A model generated the notes under the pieces. It was not told the DNA's origin. It saw nothing but the letters and a program-made list of their open reading frames with translations, and searched no databases. From Bacillota bacterium (GTDB taxonomy: Bacteria; Bacillota_I; Bacilli_A; RF39; UBA660): a stretch of DNA of 5,149 bases. The translations under genes and the position numbers were made by a program. Numbering within the stretch: position 1 is the first letter of the stretch; the number at the start of each line of letters is the position of its first letter. Shown here one piece after another: positions 1-5,149 of this stretch. The DNA lies in NCBI GenBank assembly GCA_018381595.1, contig JAGZRP010000078.1:1-5149 (forward strand), read 5' to 3'.

Positions 1-933
1 TGCAGCAATAATGATAATACCTTCATTAGAACCAAATCCATCCATTTCCGTTAGTAATTGGTTTAAAGTTTGTTCACGTTCATCGTGTCCACCACCTAAA
101 CCAGCACCTCTTTGTCGTCCAACCGCATCGATTTCATCGATAAAAATTAAACATGGTGCATTGTGTTTTGCCTGTTTAAACATGTCTCTAACACGACTTG
201 CTCCAACTCCGACAAATAATTCTACGAACTCAGAACCACTAATATAGTAAAATGGAACATTCGCTTCTCCTGCAACAGCACGAGCAAGTAATGTTTTACC
301 AGTTCCCGGAGGACCTACTAGTAACACTCCCTTTGGAATACGAGCTCCTAAGCGTTGGAACTTCTTAGGGCTTTTTAAGAAGTCAATTAATTCAGATACT
401 TCTTCTTTTTCTTCATCTAATCCAGCAACATTTTTAAATGTTACCTTTTTATTATCTTCATTTAATTTTGCACGACTACGGCCAAAATCCATAGACTTAT
501 TCGCATTTCCCATTTGTCTTGTAATTAAGAAGAATGCTCCACCTACTAAGATGACCATAGGAAGAATATTCATCAAGAAAAGTAAGAATGTACTAGATTC
601 TGGATCCGTTGCAGTATCTAATTTAAACTTTTCCTTTTTCTGCGTATCCAATACTTTATTCATCACATCTTCAGCTAGAGGTACACGTAAGAAAAATGTT
701 TCGTTTTTCTTATAACCTTTCATTTTTCCAGAAATCTCATATACATTTGCTCTACTTCTTGGTGTAATCATAATTTCTTCAACTTTGCCACTACTTGCAG
801 CACTCATAAATTTATCATAAGTTAAAACATTTACTTTTTGATTCATAGTATTAAAGAAATATAGAATTCCAAGCATAATTAATAATAAAAGTGCATATGG
901 AAATATACCTTTTTTTACGGTTTTTTTATTCAT
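1..933 (-). CDS. ftsH: ATP-dependent zinc metalloprotease FtsH, N-terminal part (cut by window edge)
   Basis: Membrane-anchored AAA+ protease that degrades misfolded membrane proteins and short-lived regulators. 311 codons are visible. A first membrane segment lies at about residues 10-27, an extracytoplasmic domain at 28-113 and a second membrane segment at about 115-137. The AAA+ module follows, with Walker A GPPGTGKT (207-214), the pore loop FVGVG (240-244) and Walker B LIFIDEID (262-269), then GRQRG and the DERE..LNQLL.EMDGF stretch. The window ends in the IIIIAA strand, so the arginine-finger region and the HEXXH protease domain lie outside it. The start is ATG at 933, with AGGAGG at 945-940 and a 6-nt spacer. 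The start overlaps the end of the tilS frame by 8 nt, so translation is probably coupled. In many Bacillota hpt lies between tilS and ftsH; here it is absent. Identification is secure. Confidence 0.97.
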   Translation of the reverse strand, partial: MNKKTVKKGIFPYALLLLIMLGILYFFNTMNQKVNVLTYDKFMSAASSGKVEEIMITPRSRANVYEISGKMKGYKKNETFFLRVPLAEDVMNKVLDTQKKEKFKLDTATDPESSTFLLFLMNILPMVILVGGAFFLITRQMGNANKSMDFGRSRAKLNEDNKKVTFKNVAGLDEEKEEVSELIDFLKSPKKFQRLGARIPKGVLLVGPPGTGKTLLARAVAGEANVPFYYISGSEFVELFVGVGASRVRDMFKQAKHNAPCLIFIDEIDAVGRQRGAGLGGGHDEREQTLNQLLTEMDGFGSNEGIIIIAA

Positions 934-1366
934 CAAAACCCTCCTTTTTCAAATAATACTTAAGTATTATATCATACTTTCCATCTTTTGTTCTATCAAA
1001 TTGTGTTTTTTTCAAACCCGGTAACCAGACAATATTATCAAGACTATCAACCACAATTGGCCATGTATCGCGTTTCCTAGAAGGAATCTTATTATCAATA
1101 AAAATATCATTAATTTTTTTATGACCTTTCATTCCTTTTACAGCAATTTTATCGCCTTCTTTTCTGGTACGAACATAAAGTGGAAATTGAATCTCTTCAC
1201 TAGAAAGACGACAAATATCATTCCCGTTTTCCGAAGTAACAGAAACGTTCTCAATGCACATTTGATTAGGAAGTATAACCATATCTTGTAGTTCTAAATA
1301 ATAGGACTGTGAATCATTCTTAGAAACAATAGAAGCTTCTTCATATGCTTTTACAAATTCAAATTT
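926..1366 (-). pseudogene. tilS: tRNA(Ile)-lysidine synthase TilS, C-terminal part beyond an in-frame TGA
   Basis: This is the direct continuation, in the same frame, of the tilS N-terminal part. It begins just after the TGA at 1369-1367 and runs 146 codons to TAA at 928-926. It carries the TilS C-terminal substrate-binding domain: FPLYVRTRKEGDKI, then KGMKGHKKINDIFIDNKIP, then RDTWPIVVD and IVWLPGL, all in the order expected for the family. The first ATG after the TGA is at 1282, has no clear Shine-Dalgarno site, and would yield 118 residues starting in the middle of a fold, so separate translation looks unlikely. No further stop or frameshift is seen and the motifs are intact. The break is therefore recent, a sequencing error, or read through. 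If TGA is sense here, this is simply the second third of one CDS spanning 926-2266. Confidence 0.85.
940..945 (-). promoter_or_regulatory. Ribosome binding site of ftsH inside the tilS 3' end
   Basis: The minus strand reads AGGAGG six bases before the ATG at 933. It is a near-perfect Shine-Dalgarno sequence embedded in the last codons of tilS. It fixes the ftsH start and would let ftsH be translated even if ribosomes stop early in tilS. Confidence 0.85.
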
Positions 1367-1369
1367 TCA
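1367..1369 (-). other. In-frame TGA codon interrupting tilS
   Basis: Minus-strand codons read TGC CTT CCC TGA AAA TTT GAA TTT GTA, giving CLP, stop, KFEFV. It is codon 300 when counted from the ATG at 2266. The frame is the same on both sides, so one base substitution explains the break. From memory of TilS sequences, this spot follows a conserved LP and is variable, often Gly, Asn or another small or polar residue. One-step precursors include TGG, CGA, GGA and AGA. Confidence 0.9.
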
Positions 1370-2266
1370 GGGAAGGCATAAAACTTGATTTGGTTTAGAA
1401 GAAGATAATACTTCTAACATCAAATCAACATGTCTTTCAGTAATTATCATAAAATCATCTTGATAAATATCTTCTAATAAAACATATAATAACTGACGTT
1501 GAATCAGTGGTTCTTCTTTTAAAAATAATGGGATAATAATCTTATTTTCTTTTAAAAGTTTTGACTTCTTTTCTGAAATGATTGTTTGAATATAGTTATG
1601 ATATTCTAATAGTGTTTCACTGAACTTATAAAAACGTTCACTAACACGACTTTCTTCCTTTTTTAATTCTGGAACAATATATTTACGATAGCGATTTCTT
1701 GTATAAACATCTTTTTCATTGCTACTATCTGTCACATAAGCAATTTCATTTTGATTTAAATAATGCATAATTTCATCTCTAGTAACAGAAATCAATGGTC
1801 TTAAAATAAGATAGTTTTCTTTTTGGACTTGCTTTGAAAAACCAGCATATCCATGAAGTGTAGAACCTCTTACGATACGCATTAAAATAGTTTCCAACAA
1901 ATCATCCCCATGGTGAGCTGTCATTACATATTTTGCTTGGTACTTTTTAGCAAGTTCATCAAAGAATTGATATCGCTTTCCACGTGCTTCGTTGTGAAAA
2001 TTATCTTCTCCATAATGTTCAATTTTCATATATTCAAAAATAATATGATGATTACAGCAAAAGGTTTTGACAAATTCTTTTTCTTCATCACTTTCTTTTC
2101 GCACATTGTGATTCACATGGGCACATACAAGACAAAATGGAACTTCTTCGCGCACTTGGGAAAGCATGGATAATAAAGCCATAGAATCTGGCCCCCCTGA
2201 TACTGCACAAATAACAGTATCATCTTTAGAAAGTTGATGTACTAATTCTTCATAAATAGAATTCAT
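1367..2266 (-). CDS. tilS: tRNA(Ile)-lysidine synthase TilS, N-terminal catalytic part (ends at in-frame TGA)
   Basis: TilS attaches lysine to C34 of the CAU-anticodon tRNA-Ile in an ATP-dependent reaction, so that the tRNA reads AUA as isoleucine. It is a cytoplasmic enzyme of the PP-loop family. Counting from Met at 2266, the PP-loop SGGPDS is at residues 23-28, AHHGDD at 117-122 with RIVRGS after it, RPLISVTRDEI at 156-166, and the TDSSNEKDVYTRNRYR motif at about 179-194; the middle helical domain follows. The start at 2266 is preferred over the in-frame ATG at 2284 because AGGGAGG (2278-2272) stands five bases before it and lies inside the longer version. The part ends after 299 residues at TGA, whereas the family is usually about 420-470 residues; with the continuation it would be about 446. 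It starts 21 nt after the ung stop. The catalytic domain looks complete, but whether the truncated protein works is unknown. Confidence 0.93.
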   Translation of the reverse strand: MNSIYEELVHQLSKDDTVICAVSGGPDSMALLSMLSQVREEVPFCLVCAHVNHNVRKESDEEKEFVKTFCCNHHIIFEYMKIEHYGEDNFHNEARGKRYQFFDELAKKYQAKYVMTAHHGDDLLETILMRIVRGSTLHGYAGFSKQVQKENYLILRPLISVTRDEIMHYLNQNEIAYVTDSSNEKDVYTRNRYRKYIVPELKKEESRVSERFYKFSETLLEYHNYIQTIISEKKSKLLKENKIIIPLFLKEEPLIQRQLLYVLLEDIYQDDFMIITERHVDLMLEVLSSSKPNQVLCLP

Positions 2267-2271
2267 TTTGT

Positions 2272-2278
2272 CCTCCCT
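2272..2278 (-). promoter_or_regulatory. Ribosome binding site that decides the tilS start
   Basis: AGGGAGG on the minus strand, five bases before the ATG at 2266. Because it falls inside the frame that begins at the ATG at 2284, it argues that the shorter start is the real one. Confidence 0.8.
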
Positions 2279-2287
2279 AATCATAAC

Positions 2288-2938
2288 TTACCACTTAATT
2301 TCTTCCATTCCTTGTTCTTTTAAATGATAATTAATTTTGGAAAATGGACGGCTCCCAAAAAAACCGCGATGCGCAGAAAGTGGAGATGGATGGACACTTT
2401 CTAAAATTTTATGCTGTGGATTTGTAATTAATACTTTTTTACTACGCGCATAGCTGCCCCAAAAAACAAAAATAACAGGTTTTTCTCTTTCGTTTAATTT
2501 AGAAATAATCGTATCTGTAAATTGTTCCCATCCATGGTCTTTATGAGATAGTGGTCTATCTTTCACCACTGACATGATAGAGTTTAAAAGTAATACCCCT
2601 TGTTTTGCCCAATCTGTCAAATCATTATTTTCACGATGAATTCCCAAATCACTTTTTAACTCTTTAAAAATATTATCTAAAGAAGGTGGTCTTTTTACTC
2701 CTTCTTGCACAGAAAAAGAAAGTCCGTGAGCTTCTTTTTCTCCATGATAAGGGTCTTGACCTAAAATTACTACTTTTACTTCATCATAATCTGTATAACG
2801 AAGTGCATTAAATATATTTTTATACTCCGGAAAACATCTTTTTGTCGCATATTCATTTTTTACAAATGTACCCAATTTTTTGAAATAATCTTTTTTAAAT
2901 TCATCTTGTAATACAATATCCCATTTCTTATTAATCAT
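2288..2938 (-). CDS. ung: Uracil-DNA glycosylase, family 1
   Basis: Removes uracil from DNA after cytosine deamination or dUTP misincorporation, starting base excision repair in the cytoplasm. At 216 residues it has the usual family length and all signature motifs. GQDPYHG is at 60-66, with Asp62 as the water-activating residue and Tyr64 the residue that excludes thymine. GLSFSV contains Phe75, which stacks on uracil. LLLN (116-119) ends in the Asn that reads uracil, and HPSPLSA (183-189) holds the catalytic His183 and the minor-groove loop. The start is ATG at 2938 with AAAGGA (2954-2949) upstream, a rather long 10-nt spacer. It appears to be the first gene of an ung-tilS-ftsH transcript, being preceded by a good promoter and followed by tilS after 21 nt. 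The stop is TAA. Nothing looks degraded. Confidence 0.98.
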   Translation of the reverse strand: MINKKWDIVLQDEFKKDYFKKLGTFVKNEYATKRCFPEYKNIFNALRYTDYDEVKVVILGQDPYHGEKEAHGLSFSVQEGVKRPPSLDNIFKELKSDLGIHRENNDLTDWAKQGVLLLNSIMSVVKDRPLSHKDHGWEQFTDTIISKLNEREKPVIFVFWGSYARSKKVLITNPQHKILESVHPSPLSAHRGFFGSRPFSKINYHLKEQGMEEIKW

Positions 2939-2962
2939 AAAACCAAATTCCTTTCAAAATAT

Positions 2963-2991
2963 ATGATAACACAAAGTAATAAGAGGTGCAA
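2963..2991 (-). promoter_or_regulatory. Predicted sigma-70 promoter for ung-tilS-ftsH
   Basis: On the minus strand, -35 TTGCAC (2991-2986) is followed by a 17-nt spacer and -10 TATCAT (2968-2963), with TG one base before the -10 (an extended -10). The predicted start is near 2956, giving a leader of about 18 nt that just includes the ung Shine-Dalgarno site. The promoter begins a few bases after the symporter stop codon and fills most of the only gap between those genes. Prediction from sequence only. Confidence 0.6.
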
Positions 2992-2998
2992 AAAGAAA

Positions 2999-4270
2999 CT
3001 AAGAATCTACTTCCTTTCTAAGTAAATACATACTAATAATATTGATAAAAGCAATAATTGCAACAAAAAGATCAATCAATTTCCAAATGAAATGACTAGA
3101 CATTAACATTCCGACAAAAATAAAGAACAGAGTAAATATCTTTAAACCAAAAACTACTTTTTTATTTTCCCCAAATGAAAAATACTTTAAACAGGATTCT
3201 CCATAATAATATCCTGTTAAAATTGTGGAAAAAGAAAAGAAAAAAATAGAAATAGAAAGTAATAGTGGTCCATAATTTCCGTAATGATAAAAAAAGGCAT
3301 ATTGAATCATTTCAATTCCGTTCACATCTGTAAGATTTAGTTGATAATATGGAGTGGATAATAAAAAGAAAGCTGTCATGGTACAAATCCCAAGTGTTGT
3401 GATATATACCCCCAACACTTGCAAATAACTAGCTTCTTTTTTATGCACTGACGATATTACAGAAGATGCAATACTCCCTGTTCCCAAACCGCCTTCATTT
3501 GAAAAAATTCCTCTTTGAATTCCAACAATCATAGTAGGAATTAGCCCTCCAATAATAGAGTCAAATTGAAAGGCTTGTGTAAGTATCATTTGAAATATCG
3601 ATAAAATCTTACTTGGAGATAAAATAAAAACAAATAGAGTCATCCCAATATAAAAAAGAGTCATAATCGGAACTAACTTTGCAGATAATTTTGAAATATT
3701 AGATACCCCTTTTATAATAATCAAAAAAACAAGAAAGACAATGAAACATGCAAGCACCACTTTAGAAACAGGAATAAATGATATAACAGATTTTTGAATG
3801 GTATTGGCTTGAATCCCTATAAAACCACAGATATAACAAGCAATGATTAAAATAGCATACACTGCTCCTAATTTCGCATTCTTTAATCCGTATTTTATGT
3901 AGTAAGAAGGACCCCCTTTATAGTTCTGACCATCTTTTCTTTGGTATTTCATTCCCAAATAAGTTTCAACATAACTTAAAACAGCTGAAAATAAAGTGCT
4001 TACCCACATCCAAAAAATACTGCCTGGTCCTCCTATCCAAATAGCAAGTGCGACTCCTGCAATACTTCCTACTCCAATTCTTCCCCCTAATACCATCATA
4101 AAATCAGAAAACATACTGACATCCGATTTCTTATCAGACTTTTGAAATAAAGCTTTTCCCATTTTTCGAAAGCAAAATTGTGGATAATGAAGTTGCTTGG
4201 AAAAAAGAATTCCTACAACAAGAATAAGACCAGTTACAATCGCCCATAATATACTTTCCAATAATTTCAC
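2999..4270 (-). CDS. Alanine/glycine:cation symporter family (AGCS) transporter
   Basis: Probable sodium-coupled amino-acid importer in the cytoplasmic membrane; substrate (alanine or glycine in known relatives) is inferred from the family. It has 423 residues, a little short for a family of about 450-480, and roughly 11 hydrophobic segments (about 5-24, 55-77, 82-104, 136-153, 170-187, 200-220, 239-252, 281-304, 333-357, 374-392, 395-416). Family signatures seen are GVGSIAGVA (66-74), GGPGSIFWMW (80-89), GGPSYYI (119-125), RGIFSNEGGLGTGS (253-266) and FSTILTGYYYGE (347-358). The start is GTG at 4270, with GGTGA a few bases upstream as a weak ribosome site; a TATAGT at 4290-4285 could be a -10, but the matching -35 is poor. 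The stop is TAG. It differs from the common GTGNIAG and SNEAGMGS forms, so it may belong to a divergent subgroup. Confidence 0.92.
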   Translation of the reverse strand: MKLLESILWAIVTGLILVVGILFSKQLHYPQFCFRKMGKALFQKSDKKSDVSMFSDFMMVLGGRIGVGSIAGVALAIWIGGPGSIFWMWVSTLFSAVLSYVETYLGMKYQRKDGQNYKGGPSYYIKYGLKNAKLGAVYAILIIACYICGFIGIQANTIQKSVISFIPVSKVVLACFIVFLVFLIIIKGVSNISKLSAKLVPIMTLFYIGMTLFVFILSPSKILSIFQMILTQAFQFDSIIGGLIPTMIVGIQRGIFSNEGGLGTGSIASSVISSVHKKEASYLQVLGVYITTLGICTMTAFFLLSTPYYQLNLTDVNGIEMIQYAFFYHYGNYGPLLLSISIFFFSFSTILTGYYYGESCLKYFSFGENKKVVFGLKIFTLFFIFVGMLMSSHFIWKLIDLFVAIIAFINIISMYLLRKEVDS

Positions 4271-4300
4271 AGTATCACCATTAAACTATATTGTAATCAC

Positions 4301-4332
4301 AAAAAAAGAATAACTATAAATTATTCTTTTTT
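4301..4332 (-). terminator. AT-rich hairpin with T-run at the end of the acetyltransferase gene
   Basis: A perfect 12-bp inverted repeat (4302-4313 with 4321-4332) has a 7-nt loop, and on the minus strand the 3' arm ends in seven T (4307-4301). The stop codon TAG of the acetyltransferase lies in the loop, and the 5' arm encodes its last residues. The stem has only one G-C pair, so termination is probably weak. Because one arm is A-rich and the other T-rich, it could act in either direction. Confidence 0.5.
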
Positions 4333-5135
4333 GTTGTTTGTTTTGTCGTTTTTGGCTTTGATTTCGTTTCTGGCTTCTTTGGTGTTGCCTTCTTAGTATC
4401 TTTTTTTACTACTTCTTTTACTTTCTTTGGAGTATCTTTCTTTTTAGGAGTTACCTTTTTACCTGTTTGTTTTTGATTGGTACTCACTTTCGGAGCCTTC
4501 TTCGTTGTCTTCTGGGGTTGCTTCTGCTTCTTTGGTTCATCTGAAATCTTTGGTTCTTGCGTTTCTATTACTACTGGTTCTTCTACTTTTTTCGCTTCTA
4601 CCGGTTTTATACTACCATCGTATACCATTAAGTAACAATCTTGATAAACACCTTCATGTAATTGGTGTCTAGGAAGTAATTGTTGTTTTTCGAATCCACA
4701 TTTCTCATAACAACGAATGGCACGTTTATTATGTGTCATTGGATCTACTACTACTTTATTCACTTCTTGCTCATGGATTAAATAATCACAAATCATCATA
4801 ATATATTTACTACCATAACCTTTTCCTAATAATTCTGGGATTCCTATAAATAAATCCAAACCAAATACTTTGCTTTCAATTCCAAAATGATATTTCGTCA
4901 ACTCTGCTTTGGTTAATGGATAATATTGCATATATCCAATTGGCTCTCCATCCATCATCAAAATTAATCGACATAGGTTATTATCATTATAATAATGTCT
5001 TTCAATGGCACGAATATCATATTTACAATCTCTACCTTGATAAAATTCTAAAATTTCCTCTTGGTTTAACCATACTTCTAATGTTTTCATATCGTTGCGT
5101 GTTAAATTACGAATTTTTAAATTCGCTTTTTTCAA
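4314..5135 (-). CDS. GNAT N-acetyltransferase, AAC(6')-like, with lysine-rich C-terminal tail (5' end uncertain)
   Basis: Probable acetyl-CoA-dependent N-acetyltransferase; the acceptor is unknown. Residues 6-172 form a GNAT domain resembling aminoglycoside 6'-N-acetyltransferases and related proteins: IRNLTRNDM and EVWLN near the start, DLFIGIPELLGKGYGSKYI (94-112) with the acetyl-CoA loop LGKGYGS, then VVVDPMTHNKRAIRCYEKCGF (128-148). From residue 173 to 273 the protein has no aromatic residue; 201-270 holds 28 lysines and 8 prolines in 70 positions, in TPKK/KKAPK-like runs similar to histone-H1-like bacterial tails, so it is likely disordered and strongly basic. The numbering starts at a TTG at 5135 that lacks a Shine-Dalgarno site. 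The frame remains open to the window edge (5149), so the true start may lie outside; the ATG at 5143 is in another frame and stops after three codons. Drug resistance should not be assumed from the family likeness. Confidence 0.85.
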   Translation of the reverse strand: MKKANLKIRNLTRNDMKTLEVWLNQEEILEFYQGRDCKYDIRAIERHYYNDNNLCRLILMMDGEPIGYMQYYPLTKAELTKYHFGIESKVFGLDLFIGIPELLGKGYGSKYIMMICDYLIHEQEVNKVVVDPMTHNKRAIRCYEKCGFEKQQLLPRHQLHEGVYQDCYLMVYDGSIKPVEAKKVEEPVVIETQEPKISDEPKKQKQPQKTTKKAPKVSTNQKQTGKKVTPKKKDTPKKVKEVVKKDTKKATPKKPETKSKPKTTKQTTKKNNL

Positions 5136-5149
5136 AGATACATGATTTC

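Noticed and set aside
11..247. Plus-strand open frame of 78 codons
   Set aside because: It lies antisense to the strongly conserved AAA+ region of ftsH and resembles no family I recognise; a shadow frame.
910..927. Two runs of seven T (A on the coding strand) at the start of ftsH as slippage sites
   Set aside because: They encode ordinary lysine codons in a basic N-terminus, and the frame is correct without slippage; such runs are common in AT-rich DNA.
1283..1369. Selenocysteine insertion at the tilS TGA
   Set aside because: TilS is not a known selenoprotein, the position is not catalytic, and the bases after the TGA form no convincing SECIS hairpin; the only clear palindrome (around AAGCTT) has no loop.
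1910..2173. Plus-strand open frame of 87 codons
   Set aside because: Antisense to the conserved catalytic part of tilS, with no ribosome site or recognisable domain.
4271..4284. Tiny frame ATG GTG ATA CTG TGA overlapping the symporter GTG start, as a leader peptide
   Set aside because: Four codons with no ribosome site of its own; expected by chance.
4314..4620. Lysine-rich region as a tandem DNA repeat
   Set aside because: Bases and residues are biased, but I could find no fixed repeat unit; it is low complexity, not a tandem array.

Overview
The window is AT-rich (by eye about one third G+C). All five genes lie on the minus strand. They read, in transcription order from the right edge: a GNAT acetyltransferase with a long lysine-rich tail, an AGCS-type sodium/amino-acid symporter, uracil-DNA glycosylase (ung), tRNA(Ile)-lysidine synthase (tilS) and the N-terminal part of ftsH. 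Strong AGGAGG-type ribosome binding sites, the tilS-ftsH neighbourhood and the low G+C point to a Bacillota-like organism, plausibly an uncultured member of the Bacilli. I cannot place it more exactly.

Right part (4314-5149): an AAC(6')-like N-acetyltransferase domain is followed by about 100 residues of K/P/T-rich, probably disordered tail. The 5' end is uncertain because the frame stays open to the window edge. Its stop codon sits in the loop of a 12-bp AT-rich hairpin with a T-run, a likely weak terminator. Middle (2999-4270): a membrane symporter starting at GTG. A 60-bp gap follows (2939-2998), holding a good sigma-70-type promoter (TTGCAC, 17-nt spacer, TATCAT with an extended -10) that should drive ung-tilS-ftsH.

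Left part (1-2938): ung, tilS and ftsH are tightly packed. tilS starts 21 nt after ung, and the end of the tilS frame overlaps the ftsH start by 8 nt, which suggests translational coupling. FtsH is cut by the window edge just after Walker B, so the arginine-finger region and the zinc protease domain are not seen.

The main surprise is in tilS. A single in-frame TGA (1367-1369) splits an otherwise intact, full-length gene of about 446 codons. The frame does not shift, and the C-terminal substrate-binding domain beyond the stop is well conserved. The choices are a sequencing or strain-level nonsense mutation in a normally essential gene, readthrough, or TGA reassigned as a sense codon. All 13 tryptophans visible elsewhere use TGG, so reassignment is possible but weakly supported. 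I see no CRISPR array, tRNA, rRNA, insertion sequence or defence system.
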